A stretch of 61,867 nucleotides of DNA from contig JAFKKO010000123.1 of NCBI GenBank assembly GCA_017305455.1, forward strand, positions 1 to 61,867, in the 5' to 3' direction. This DNA comes from Hyphomicrobiales bacterium (GTDB lineage: Bacteria; Pseudomonadota; Alphaproteobacteria; Rhizobiales; Xanthobacteraceae). Shown here piece by piece: positions 36,502-45,345 of this stretch. The translations under genes were made by a program, and so were the position numbers. How positions within the stretch are numbered: the stretch's first letter is position 1; each line of letters opens with the position of its first letter. The notes below the pieces were generated by a model. That model did not search any database. It was not told the DNA's origin and saw nothing but the letters and a program-made list of their open reading frames with translations.

Positions 36502-37853
36502 GCCCTTTGCGATCCCTGCTGCGCGCGGCGACGCTTCTCGTCGCGCTCCTCGCCATCAGCCTCCCCGCGGCCGCAGCGACTAAAATCCAGCGCGTGGTCT
36601 CACCCGGCGGCATCGAAGCCTGGTTCGTCCAGGACGCCACGGTGCCTCTGATCGCGATGCAGTTCGCCTTCGCCGGCGGCAGTTCGCAGGACCCCGCCGA
36701 CAAGCCGGGCGTCGCCAATCTGACCGCCAACACGCTCGACGAAGGCGCGGGCGATCTCAACTCGAAGGCCTATCACGGCCGGCTGGAGCGCCGCGCCATC
36801 CAGCTTTCCTTCTCGGCCACCCGCGACTACCTGCGCGGCTCGCTGCGCATGCTGAAAGAGAATCGCGACGAGGCGTTCGACCTGCTGCGGCTTGCGCTGA
36901 CCGCGCCGCGCTTCGATTCCGAGCCGCTGGAGCGGGTGCGCGCGCAGGTGCTGTCCGGCCTGCGCCGCGAATCCACCTCGCCCGGCTCGATCGCCGGGGT
37001 GAAATTCTGGGCCACCGCCTATGAAGGCCATCCCTATGCGCACCCCTCGAACGGCACGCTCGACAGCGTTCCTCGGATCGAGGCCGCCGACCTCAAGGAC
37101 TACGTCCGCCGCGTGCTGGCCAAGGATCAACTCAAGATCGCCGTGGTCGGCGATGTCGATGCCGCAACAGTCGGCAAGCTGCTCGACCAGACCTTCGGCG
37201 GATTGCCGGCCAGGGCCGAACTGGCGCCGGTGCCCGATGTCGCCTTCGTCAAGCCGCCGAAGAAAGTGTTCGTGCCGCTCGACGTGCCGCAGACCACGAT
37301 CCTGTTCGGAGGCCCTTCGATCGCCCGCAGCGACAAGGATTTCATGGCCGCCTACATCATCAATCACATTCTCGGCGGCGGCTCGCTGTCCTCGCGGCTC
37401 TATCACGAAGTCCGCGAGAAGCGCGGCCTTGTCTATTCGGTGTCGGAGCAACTGGTGTGGATGAGTCACTCCTCGCTGTTCTATGGCAGCACCGCGACCC
37501 GCACCGACAAAACCAACGAGACCATCGACACCATCAACGCCGAACTGAAGCGAATGGCCGAGACCGGGCCGACCGAACAGGAGCTGGACGCAGCCAAGTC
37601 CTATCTCAAGGGCGCGCAGATGCTGGCACTGGACTCCTCGACCAAGATCGCCGGCGCGCTGGTTCAGTACCAGCTCGACAATCTCGGCATCGATTATCTG
37701 GAGCGGCGCAGCGCCATCATCGATGCAGTCACACTCGACGACGCCAGGCGCGTTGCCAAGCGGATCTGGAGCGACGGCGTGCTGTCGGTCAGCGTCGGCC
37801 GCCAGCCGCTCGCCACCACCGCACCGACCACGCCAGCACCGGCCAAAAACTAG
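36498..37853 (+). CDS. M16 family protein, non-catalytic partner subunit
   Basis: 451 residues from a GTG overlapping the previous stop by four bases. Signal peptide (RAATLLVALLAISLPAAAA). The fold matches M16 (VSPGGIEAWFVQDATVPL, then FAGGSSQDP…KPGVANLTANTLDEGAGDLNS), but the HxxEH zinc site is absent, while the Arg-Tyr substrate motif is kept (SSRLYHEVREKRGLVYSV, about 325). It is therefore the regulatory/non-catalytic half of the pair. Confidence 0.92.
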   Translation: MSPLRSLLRAATLLVALLAISLPAAAATKIQRVVSPGGIEAWFVQDATVPLIAMQFAFAGGSSQDPADKPGVANLTANTLDEGAGDLNSKAYHGRLERRAIQLSFSATRDYLRGSLRMLKENRDEAFDLLRLALTAPRFDSEPLERVRAQVLSGLRRESTSPGSIAGVKFWATAYEGHPYAHPSNGTLDSVPRIEAADLKDYVRRVLAKDQLKIAVVGDVDAATVGKLLDQTFGGLPARAELAPVPDVAFVKPPKKVFVPLDVPQTTILFGGPSIARSDKDFMAAYIINHILGGGSLSSRLYHEVREKRGLVYSVSEQLVWMSHSSLFYGSTATRTDKTNETIDTINAELKRMAETGPTEQELDAAKSYLKGAQMLALDSSTKIAGALVQYQLDNLGIDYLERRSAIIDAVTLDDARRVAKRIWSDGVLSVSVGRQPLATTAPTTPAPAKN

Positions 37854-37889
37854 CGCGATTTGCCGCCCGATCATGCTAGCGTGCCGCGC

Positions 37890-38309
37890 ATGCTGCGGGT
37901 GACACGCGATATCGTAATCGACGAGGATGATCTCCACATCGTGTTCGTCCGTGCCTCCGGGCCGGGCGGACAGAATGTCAACAAGCTCGCGACCGCCGCG
38001 CAACTGCGCTTCGACACGCGCAGCATTACGCTTGCCGACGACACCGCGCAGCGGCTGCGAACTCTCGCCGGCCAGCGCATGACCAAGGATGGCGTCATCG
38101 TCATCCACGCCCAGCGTTTCCGCACTCAGGAGCGCAACCGCGCCGATGCGATCGATCGCCTGCTGGAGTTGCTGCGCGAGGCCTCGGTGCGGCCCAAGAC
38201 GCGCCGGCCAACCCGCCCGACGCTGGGCTCCAAAACCCGTCGCCTCGAAGGCAAGAAGCGCCGCGGCGACATCAAGGCCGGCCGCAGCGCGCGGCGCTTT
38301 GACGACTAG
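37890..38309 (+). CDS. arfB: Alternative ribosome-rescue factor ArfB (YaeJ-type peptidyl-tRNA hydrolase)
   Basis: 139 residues. The GGQ motif (GPGGQNVNK, 24-32) hydrolyses peptidyl-tRNA; the basic C-terminal tail (SKTRRLEGKKRRGDIKAGRSARR) enters the empty mRNA channel. Unlike RF1/RF2 there is no codon-recognition domain, and the length fits ArfB. It frees ribosomes stalled at mRNA ends when trans-translation fails. The ATG at 37890 fits; the ORF runs upstream to 37860. It follows the M16 pair by 36 bp. Confidence 0.94.
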   Translation: MLRVTRDIVIDEDDLHIVFVRASGPGGQNVNKLATAAQLRFDTRSITLADDTAQRLRTLAGQRMTKDGVIVIHAQRFRTQERNRADAIDRLLELLREASVRPKTRRPTRPTLGSKTRRLEGKKRRGDIKAGRSARRFDD

Positions 38310-38348
38310 CGCCCCGGCACGGCTTGATATCCGCCAGCTGCCGCCCTG

Positions 38349-39341
38349 CTACATCGGCAGCACCGAGAACGCCCACAGCATCAAGACGCCGGCGATTCCG
38401 AACAGCGCGCCAAAGACCAGCGACGAGGCCAGGCTTGCTTCATTTGGCTCGAGCACCGCCTCACGGGGTTTCACCGTATTGTAGAACACCGGCACGCTGG
38501 TGCCCGCGCTGTACCTCGCGATCGCGGCGCGTGCGCTGTCCTCGTCGGAGTAATATGCGGTCCAACCGAGCCTCCAATTACTGCCGTGGAATTCCTGACC
38601 ACCGACCGTGTAGGCAAATTGCACATCCGGGCGATAGCGCGTTACCGTGCGGAGCAAGCCGTCGTCACCATTCTTCTCCTCGCGCTCCTCGGCAACAACG
38701 CCGGCGCGCGTGATCTTGCCCCAGACCGTCGGCCATTTGGCGCTTGCCGTCGCATGCCGACGTAAAAGCCCATACTGAACGAATGAGGCGACTGCGATCA
38801 TGATCGCGAACAGCGGCAGGATGAACGCAAACAACGGCGCACCGTTGGCGGTATACAGCACCCGCCCCGCGATCGAATGCGCGACCAGCACGGCGCTGAT
38901 CACGGTGAAGACCACGAGAAACGCGACGAGCGCGGTGACGTTGCTGCTGTTGCCTGGCTCCAGCACGGCTTGGGACGGCGTTTTTGGATTGTAAAATACA
39001 TCAATGGTCGCGTCGGGTGGATATCTTGCCGCAATCGCATCTGCGGCCATGGCGGCCATGCGGGCCGGACTGCCGAACCTGATGCGCTTGCCTTCGTAGT
39101 CTGTGTCGCCCACGCGGTAGCGATAGCGCACTTCCACCGTCGCGGTGGATCCCTCACCGCCGCTAGCCGCCTTGGGCGCCGACACAGATGCGGTCACAAC
39201 CGTCCCCGTGACACGCGGCCAGTTCCTGGCACCGGCAATCCGGCGGCGTGCTTTCAGCAGCGCGTAGACAAGGTTGGCGACGACGAACAGACAGACGCCC
39301 GCGGCAATGCGGGTTCCGAGCAGAGCCGAGGCAGTCAGCAT
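38349..39341 (-). CDS. DUF3592-type membrane protein with two repeated domains
   Basis: 330 residues. Two similar halves: each has a beta-rich soluble part (VEVRYRYRVGDTDYEGKRI, about 70-90; and VQFAYTVGGQEFHGSNW, about 240) that contains FYNPKTPSQAVLEPG or FYNTVKPREAVLEPN, followed by membrane helices. About four or five helices in total. DUF3592 proteins have no known function. ATG 39341 has GGAG eight bases upstream. Divergent from mutL. Confidence 0.82.
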   Translation of the reverse strand: MLTASALLGTRIAAGVCLFVVANLVYALLKARRRIAGARNWPRVTGTVVTASVSAPKAASGGEGSTATVEVRYRYRVGDTDYEGKRIRFGSPARMAAMAADAIAARYPPDATIDVFYNPKTPSQAVLEPGNSSNVTALVAFLVVFTVISAVLVAHSIAGRVLYTANGAPLFAFILPLFAIMIAVASFVQYGLLRRHATASAKWPTVWGKITRAGVVAEEREEKNGDDGLLRTVTRYRPDVQFAYTVGGQEFHGSNWRLGWTAYYSDEDSARAAIARYSAGTSVPVFYNTVKPREAVLEPNEASLASSLVFGALFGIAGVLMLWAFSVLPM

Positions 39342-39468
39342 GATCAACACTCCGGGGAAAGCGAGGACATCGCGAAGGTCCCGGCAAGCGGTCCCATTGC
39401 TGGGACGCTTCAGGCATGCTTTGGGTTCGATGGCAGCCTACAATATCCGCCCGAATCGGTCGAAATCC

Positions 39469-41289
39469 ATGCCCGTCCGCCAGTTGCCCGAACAGATCGT
39501 CAACCGCATCGCCGCCGGCGAGGTGGTGGAGCGGCCTGCCAGCGCGGTGAAGGAACTGGTGGAAAACGCCATCGACGCCGGCGCCTCGCGCATCGACATC
39601 TTCACCGAAGGCGGTGGCCGGCGGCGTATCGCCATCACCGACGACGGCGGCGGCATGACACAGGGCGACCTTGCGCTCGCCGTCGAGCGGCATGCCACTT
39701 CGAAACTCGATGACGAGGATCTGCTGCGCATCCGCACGCTGGGTTTTCGCGGCGAGGCGCTGCCCTCGATCGGCGCGGTGGCGCGGCTCGCCATCACCAC
39801 GCGCCACGCCGGCGAGCCGCATGCCTGGGCGCTGCATGTCGATGCAGGAGTGAAGTCCGAGATCACGCCCGCCGCGCTCGCCAGGGGCACCCGGGTTGAA
39901 GTCAGCGATCTATTCCATGCTACCCCGGCCCGCCTGAAATTCCTCAAGACCGACCGCACTGAAGCCGAGGCGATTCGCGAAACCGTGCGGCGGCTGGCGA
40001 TGGCGCGGCCCGACATTGCTTTCTCGCTCGCCGGCGAGGAGCGCGCGCCGGTGAGTTGGGCCGCGGCGCTGCCCGGCGCGCCTGGCCGCCTGACCCGGCT
40101 CGGCGATATTCTCGGCAGCGACTTTCGCGCCAGCGCCATTGAGGTGCGCGCCGAACGCGACGGCGTCAGCGTCGAAGGCTTTGCCGCGGCGCCGTCGCTG
40201 ACCCGTGCCAATGCGCTCGGACAGTATCTGTTCGTCAACGGCCGGCCGGTGCGCGACAAGCTGATCCTAGGTGCGGTGCGCGCCGCTTACGCCGATTATC
40301 TGCCGCGCGACCGCCATCCGGTGGTGGCGCTGTTCGTTACGCTCGATGCGCAGGAAGTCGACGCCAATGTCCATCCGGCCAAGACCGAGGTGCGCTTCCG
40401 CAATGCCGGCCTCGTTCGCGCGCTGATCGTACATGCGTTGAAAGACGGTCTCGCCCGCGAAGGCCGGCGCACCGCGGCCAACACCGATGGCGCGGCGATC
40501 ATGGCGTTCCGGCGCGGCGATCTTCCGCGCAGCGGCTGGGACTGGCGCAACTCGCCGCAGGCGCCCGCCGCCTCGACCGCTTTCAGCAGCGCGGCCGCCT
40601 CGGCCTACGCGGCGCCGGGCTTTGCGGAAACGGCTCAAGCGGTGTTCGACACCGGCGCGCCGTCCGCCGATATCCGGGCAAATGACATTCCGGCAGACGA
40701 TCTGCTGGATCGCCCGCTCGGCGCCGCGCGCACGCAGATCCATGAGACTTACATTGTGGCTCAGACCCGCGACGGCCTCGTGGTGGTGGACCAGCACGCC
40801 GCCCATGAGCGCATCGTCTATGAGCGGCTGAAGAATTCGCTCGCGCGGAACGGCGTGCAACGCCAGTTGCTGCTGATTCCGGACATCGTCGAGATGGACG
40901 AAGCCACGGTCGAGAAGTTGGTGGCACGCGCCAGTGAACTGGAGCGGTTCGGTCTTGTTGTCGAATCCTTCGGTCCCGGTGCCGTGGCGGTGCGCGAGAC
41001 GCCCTCGCTGCTCGGCAAAACCAATGCGGCCGCGCTGCTGCGCGATCTCGCCGAGCACATGGCGGAATGGGACGAGGCGTTGCCGCTGGAGCGGCGGCTG
41101 ATGCATGTCGCCGCCACCATGGCCTGCCACGGCTCGGTGCGCGCCGGCCGCATCCTCAAGCCGGAGGAAATGAACGCGCTGTTGCGCGAGATGGAAGCCA
41201 CGCCGAATTCCGGCCAATGCAACCATGGCCGCCCGACCTACGTGGAACTGAAACTCGCCGACATCGAGAAACTGTTCGGTCGCAGGTGA
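39469..41289 (+). CDS. mutL: DNA mismatch repair protein MutL
   Basis: 606 residues from the ATG giving the invariant N-terminus MPVRQLPEQIVNRIAAGEV; 65 upstream codons are open but not family-like. GHKL ATPase motifs: KELVENAIDAG, DDGGGM, GFRGEALPSIG. A variable linker of about 100 residues leads to the C-terminal domain, whose DQHAAHERIVYE (from Asp441) is the metal-binding nuclease motif DQHAx2Ex4E, and ACHGSVRAG and CNHGRP complete the site. It should therefore nick DNA itself, as expected where MutH is absent. Confidence 0.97.
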   Translation: MPVRQLPEQIVNRIAAGEVVERPASAVKELVENAIDAGASRIDIFTEGGGRRRIAITDDGGGMTQGDLALAVERHATSKLDDEDLLRIRTLGFRGEALPSIGAVARLAITTRHAGEPHAWALHVDAGVKSEITPAALARGTRVEVSDLFHATPARLKFLKTDRTEAEAIRETVRRLAMARPDIAFSLAGEERAPVSWAAALPGAPGRLTRLGDILGSDFRASAIEVRAERDGVSVEGFAAAPSLTRANALGQYLFVNGRPVRDKLILGAVRAAYADYLPRDRHPVVALFVTLDAQEVDANVHPAKTEVRFRNAGLVRALIVHALKDGLAREGRRTAANTDGAAIMAFRRGDLPRSGWDWRNSPQAPAASTAFSSAAASAYAAPGFAETAQAVFDTGAPSADIRANDIPADDLLDRPLGAARTQIHETYIVAQTRDGLVVVDQHAAHERIVYERLKNSLARNGVQRQLLLIPDIVEMDEATVEKLVARASELERFGLVVESFGPGAVAVRETPSLLGKTNAAALLRDLAEHMAEWDEALPLERRLMHVAATMACHGSVRAGRILKPEEMNALLREMEATPNSGQCNHGRPTYVELKLADIEKLFGRR

Positions 41290-41297
41290 TTCAACTC

Positions 41298-41383
41298 GCC
41301 CTTGCGAGCGCAGCGAAGCAATCCAGACCCGGTTTGCACAGCAGAACTGGATTGCCTCGTCGCTTACGCTCCTCGCAATGACG
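41298..41383. repeat. Intergenic palindrome family B, copy 2
   Basis: TTGCGAGCGCAGCGAAGCAATCCAG on the left and CTGGATTGCCTCGTCGCTTACGCTCCTCGCAATGACG on the right form complementary arms around a short spacer. Nearly the same arms occur at 46325-46420. Lies between mutL and the convergent rsmD. Confidence 0.8.
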
Positions 41384-41426
41384 AAATATGCGCCTCGGAA
41401 GACCTGGGCCTGCGCGGGAATGACGG

Positions 41427-41981
41427 CTAGTTCGCTTTCAGAAAAACGAACTCGGTGTCGTCATAGGCGCGGCGCTCGAGTTCCTCATAGCCTTCGGGCA
41501 CAGCGAACGCCGCCGCGGTGGCTTCCTCGACCACCACCAGCGCATCCGGTGCAAGCCATCCACCCTCGCACAGCGAAGCCAGCGCCTTGTCCGCCAGCCC
41601 CTTGCCATAGGGCGGATCGATAAACACCAGCGAGAACGGCTCCATCGGATGCGCCGGGCCAAGGTTGGTCGCATCGCGGCGATAGACCTTGGTGGTGCCG
41701 CCAAGCCCGAGCGATTCCACATTATTGCGCAGCAACGCCCGCGCCTCCGCGCCATTGTCGATGAACAACGCGAACGCCGCGCCGCGCGAGATCGCCTCGA
41801 TGCCAAGTGCGCCGGTGCCGGCGAACAGGTCGAGCACCCGCGCGCCATCAATCGGATTTTCGTAGGCGTGCATCAGGATGTTGAAGACGGATTCGCGCAG
41901 GCGATCCTGCGTCGGCCGGATCGCGTTCGACGCAGGCGATGCGATGTTGCGGCCCCGCAGCCGCCCTCCGACCACGCGCAT
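41427..41981 (-). CDS. rsmD: 16S rRNA (guanine966-N2)-methyltransferase
   Basis: 184 residues. RVVGGRLRGRNI at the start, PTQDRLRESVFNIL, SAM motif VLDLFAGTGALGIEA and catalytic FIDPPYGKG define RsmD, which methylates G966 in the 30S head. It directly follows the pseudouridine synthase gene on the same strand with 163 bp that hold a family A palindrome, so they are probably separately expressed. Confidence 0.95.
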   Translation of the reverse strand: MRVVGGRLRGRNIASPASNAIRPTQDRLRESVFNILMHAYENPIDGARVLDLFAGTGALGIEAISRGAAFALFIDNGAEARALLRNNVESLGLGGTTKVYRRDATNLGPAHPMEPFSLVFIDPPYGKGLADKALASLCEGGWLAPDALVVVEEATAAAFAVPEGYEELERRAYDDTEFVFLKAN

Positions 41982-42011
41982 CAGGAGGGCTCACATGCAA
42001 TCTGCGCAAAA

Positions 42012-42105
42012 GCGTCATGGCCGGGCTTGACCCGGCCATCCACGTCTTGCGCGCGTGGATGTATCATAAGGCGTGGATGCCCGGCACAAGGCCGAGCATG
42101 ACGAT
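42012..42105. repeat. Intergenic palindrome family A, copy 3
   Basis: GCGTCATGGCCGGGCTTGAC with CCGGCCATCCACGTCTTGCG, then GCGTGGATGCCCGGCACAAG and GGCCGAGCATGACGA. Same order of arms as copy 2 at 33501, with one base change in the right hairpin. Between rsmD and the pseudouridine synthase gene. Confidence 0.85.
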
Positions 42106-42144
42106 CGCTTTGTTTGATCGCATCCGCGCCCATAACCAATTGGC

Positions 42145-44271
42145 CTATTCCTTCGGCGTCAGGTCGCGCTTGCCGTGATAGCCGCGCTTGGGCCGGCGCG
42201 GCGGGCCATACCCGCTCGATTCATGTTCATTGCGCTCGCGTGCCTCATCGCTGCCGGTGCGCTGCACCACGACTCGGCGGCCCTTGCGATCGGCGATCAC
42301 CGCGCGCTTGGTCTTTTTCGCTTCGGCCTCTTCCTTTACCTCGCGCGCGGGCTTGTCGAACACCGCGCCGGACATCGCGACGATCTTGTCGCCAAGCTGG
42401 TCACGCAACACCCGGCCGCGTACTTCCTCGACCTGCCCTTCCTCGATCTCGCCAAGCTGGAATGGCCCGTAGGAGACACGGATCAGGCGGTTCACTTCAA
42501 GTCCGAGATGCGCCATCACATTGCGCACCTCGCGGTTCTTGCCCTCGCGGATCGCGAACACCACCCAGACATTGGCGCCCTGGTCGCGCTCCAGCGTCGC
42601 GTCGATCGGACCGTATTTGACGCCGTCGACCTCGACGCCCTTTTTCAACTCATCGAGCTGCGCCTGCGTCACTTCGCCATGGGCGCGGACACGGTAGCGC
42701 CGCAGCCAGCCGGTGTCGGGATGTTCGAGCGCGCGCGACAAGCCGCCATCATTGGTGAGCAGCAGCAGCCCTTCGGTGTTGAAGTCGAGCCGCCCGATCG
42801 AGATCAGGCGCGGCAGGCCCTCCGGCAGGTTGTCGAACACCGTGGGCCGACCTTCCGGATCGTCATGCGTGGTCATCAAGCCGCGCGGCTTGTGATAGAG
42901 GAATAGCCGCGTACGCTCGCGCTCCGGCAGCTTCTTGCCGTCGATGGTGACGACATCATGCGAGGTGATATCGAGCGCCGGCGAGGTGATCACGCGGCCA
43001 TTGACCGCGACGCGCCCCTGCGTGATCCATTCCTCGGCCTCGCGCCGCGAGCACATGCCGGCCCGCGCCACGATCTTGGCGATGCGCTCGCCGGTCTTGT
43101 CTTTTTTCGGGGCCGGAGCCACGCGCCGTTCATCATCAGGGCGCCGCTCGCGATAGGCGCCGCGCCCACCGAAGGCCGGGCGCTTGGCGAAAATCTTGCT
43201 GTCGTCCTCGTTGTCGCGACGCGGGCGATCCTCGCGGGAGAACCGGCCCCTGCCTTCGTTGCGCGGATGTTCCTGCCACTCGGTGCGATGAGCCGGACGC
43301 GAGGCACGTTCCTCGCGCGGCTTGTCGAAGCGCGGGCGGCCAAACGTCTCGCGGCCCTCACGCGGCCGATCGAACTTGCGCGGCCCGCGATCGGCACTGG
43401 CTGAACGCTCAGGACGATCCTCGCGACTGCGCGAAAAACGCGGCCGCTCGGCTGAACCGCGATCCTCACGCGGCTTGTCGAAACGGCCGCCGCTGCGCGG
43501 AGCCGGCCGGTGATCCCGGCGATCGTCATCACGATCGCGCGGGGCGCGCTTGGCCCAGGGTTTTTCGTTGCCACGGTCCTCGCCACGACCAAAATCCCGG
43601 CGCGGCGCGCGATCCTCGCGTGGCTTGAACGTGCGGCCTTCACCACGCTCACTGCGTGCCCCGAATTCCTTGCGCGGTCCACGATCAGGACGATCGGAGC
43701 GCTGCGGTCTGTCCTCGCGATTGAAGCGTGCGGGGCGCGCGTCGCCACCTTCGCCGCGTGGCTTGTAAGATCGCTTTTCGCCGAACTTCTTGTCGCCGAA
43801 ACGTCCGGTGGATGCGCCACGCTCCGAGCGCGAATCGCTGCGCTCGCCGCGCGGTTTATACGGCCTGTCGCCGCTGCGTGGCGCCCGCTCCTCACGCGGC
43901 TTGAATGTGCGGCCCTCACCACGCTCGCCGCGTGCACCGAATTCCTTGCGCGGCCCGCGATCAGGACGATCGGAGCGCTGCGGCCGGTCTTCGCGATCGA
44001 AACGCGGTCGCGATGCGCCGCGCTCGCCATCCTTGCGGAAGTCATCGCGCTTGCCGGCGTAGGGCTTCCTGTCGCCGAAGGTCTTGTCGCCAAACTTGCG
44101 CTCGCCGCGCGGCGCGGAGGATCGCGCCGGGCGTTCGCCGTCGCGGGCACCGGGTCGGCCGCGAGAATCCTTCGATCCACGCCCGCCTGGTGCGCGGCCC
44201 TTGCCGCCTGCACCCGCTCCGCCGGCACGGCGCGGCGGACGGCCGTTGTTTTTGTCGTTATCGCGGGGCAT
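42145..44271 (-). CDS. Pseudouridine synthase (RluB/RsuA family) with very long Arg-rich N-terminal tail
   Basis: 708 residues. An S4 RNA-binding domain (about 395-442; ERIAKIVARAGMCSRREAEEW) and RsuA/RluB/E/F-type catalytic domain with Asp496 in IGRLDFNTEG convert specific rRNA uridines to pseudouridine; RluB-like (23S U2605) is most likely. Residues 1-394 are a disordered tail rich in Arg, Asp, Glu, Gly, Pro, Ser and Lys, built of RxDRP, RGERG, FKPRE and FGDKKF-type units. Two ~41-residue blocks (about 92-132 and 184-224) are near-identical, also in DNA. A basic C-terminal tail follows. Such extensions occur in this family in Rhizobiales, but their job is unknown. Confidence 0.9.
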   Translation of the reverse strand: MPRDNDKNNGRPPRRAGGAGAGGKGRAPGGRGSKDSRGRPGARDGERPARSSAPRGERKFGDKTFGDRKPYAGKRDDFRKDGERGASRPRFDREDRPQRSDRPDRGPRKEFGARGERGEGRTFKPREERAPRSGDRPYKPRGERSDSRSERGASTGRFGDKKFGEKRSYKPRGEGGDARPARFNREDRPQRSDRPDRGPRKEFGARSERGEGRTFKPREDRAPRRDFGRGEDRGNEKPWAKRAPRDRDDDRRDHRPAPRSGGRFDKPREDRGSAERPRFSRSREDRPERSASADRGPRKFDRPREGRETFGRPRFDKPREERASRPAHRTEWQEHPRNEGRGRFSREDRPRRDNEDDSKIFAKRPAFGGRGAYRERRPDDERRVAPAPKKDKTGERIAKIVARAGMCSRREAEEWITQGRVAVNGRVITSPALDITSHDVVTIDGKKLPERERTRLFLYHKPRGLMTTHDDPEGRPTVFDNLPEGLPRLISIGRLDFNTEGLLLLTNDGGLSRALEHPDTGWLRRYRVRAHGEVTQAQLDELKKGVEVDGVKYGPIDATLERDQGANVWVVFAIREGKNREVRNVMAHLGLEVNRLIRVSYGPFQLGEIEEGQVEEVRGRVLRDQLGDKIVAMSGAVFDKPAREVKEEAEAKKTKRAVIADRKGRRVVVQRTGSDEARERNEHESSGYGPPRRPKRGYHGKRDLTPKE
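43600..43998 (-). repeat. Direct repeat within the pseudouridine synthase tail
   Basis: Two blocks of about 123 bp (43876-43998 and 43600-43722), offset by 276 bp, encode 41-residue units that begin at DREDRPQRSDRPDRGPRKEF or its Asn variant. They differ at only a few residues and by scattered third-position changes. In-frame duplication. Confidence 0.75.
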
Positions 44272-44426
44272 GAAGGGTCTCTCAGGCTATGGGGACTTGG
44301 TCGGTCCGGTGGCGACTGTCGGCACGGCACGGGCGCTTCCACTAGAGCGCGCACCACGCAAACCGGCTTTGCTGAAGGCGCCCTCATAACAGAGTTCTTG
44401 GCGGGAAACGAGGCAGGAAACGCGGG

Positions 44427-44873
44427 ATGTCGGCACGATCTTTCATGGATCTGGCCCTGGAGCAGGCCAAAAAGGCCGAAAACGCCGGCGAGGTACCGAT
44501 CGGCTGCGTTATCGTGCGTGACGGAACGGTGCTGGCACAGGCGGCGAACCGCACCTTGACCGACCACGACCCCACCGCCCATGCCGAAATCCTGGCGATC
44601 CGGCAGGCCGCGGCAGCGATCGGCAGCGAGCGGCTGGTCGATTGCGACCTCTATGTCACGCTGGAACCCTGCACCATGTGCGCGGCGGCGATCTCGTTCG
44701 CCCGGATCCGGCGGCTGTATTACGGCGCGGCCGACCCGAAAGGTGGCGCGGTGGACAGTGGCGTGCGCTTTTTCGCCTCCCCAACCTGCCATCACGCGCC
44801 GGAGGTCTATCCGTCGGTCGGCGAGAGCGAGGCGGCGGTGATGTTGCGGGATTTCTTCAAGGCGCGGCGCTAA
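44427..44873 (+). CDS. tadA: tRNA-specific adenosine deaminase
   Basis: 148 residues, cytidine-deaminase fold. Makes inosine 34 in tRNA-Arg(ACG). Zinc ligands His52 (AHAEI), Cys82 and Cys85 (EPCTMC), with Glu54 as proton shuttle. All are intact. It is divergent from the pseudouridine synthase gene, with 155 bp between. Confidence 0.96.
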   Translation: MSARSFMDLALEQAKKAENAGEVPIGCVIVRDGTVLAQAANRTLTDHDPTAHAEILAIRQAAAAIGSERLVDCDLYVTLEPCTMCAAAISFARIRRLYYGAADPKGGAVDSGVRFFASPTCHHAPEVYPSVGESEAAVMLRDFFKARR

Positions 44874-44898
44874 CAACCCGGCGCCACAGGCAGCGGCG

Positions 44899-45345
44899 TC
44901 ACAGATCCAGCTTCATGCCGACATGCGATTTGTCAAAACCGAGCCGCTGATAGAAGCGGTGCGCTGCCAGGCGCTGGTTGTTGCTCTTGAGCTGGAGGCG
45001 GTGGCAGCCCCGCGTACGGGACTTCTCGATGATTGCGGCCATCAGCTTCTCGCCGATCTTCCGGCCACGCCGCGAACTATCGACCCGCACGCCTTCGACC
45101 TGCGCGCTCCAGGCCCCCTGATAGGACAGGCCCGGCAGGAAAATGAGTTGGGCGCAACCCACCACCTCGCCATCCTCCTCCCAGACATAGAGCGCGTTGT
45201 TGGGGTCGGCCGCGATCACATCGAACGCGGCGTAGTAACCCGCCATGTCGCCGGACAGCGTCTCGCGGCTTTGCCCGAGCTCGTCATCGGCCAGCATCGC
45301 GACAATACGGCGGACATCATCGCGCCGCGCTTCCCGCAGCGCCAT
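44899..45345 (-). CDS. GNAT family N-acetyltransferase
   Basis: 148 residues from an ATG that overlaps the stop of the dehalogenase gene (TGATG), with GGAGGATCTG as ribosome site inside that gene's end. Acetyl-CoA-binding motif VRVDSSRRGRKIGEKLM (about 91-107) and the C-terminal QRLAAHRFYQRLGF are typical. Substrate unknown. Coupled translation makes it likely to act in the same condition as the dehalogenase, but no chemical link is evident. Confidence 0.92.
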   Translation of the reverse strand: MALREARRDDVRRIVAMLADDELGQSRETLSGDMAGYYAAFDVIAADPNNALYVWEEDGEVVGCAQLIFLPGLSYQGAWSAQVEGVRVDSSRRGRKIGEKLMAAIIEKSRTRGCHRLQLKSNNQRLAAHRFYQRLGFDKSHVGMKLDL

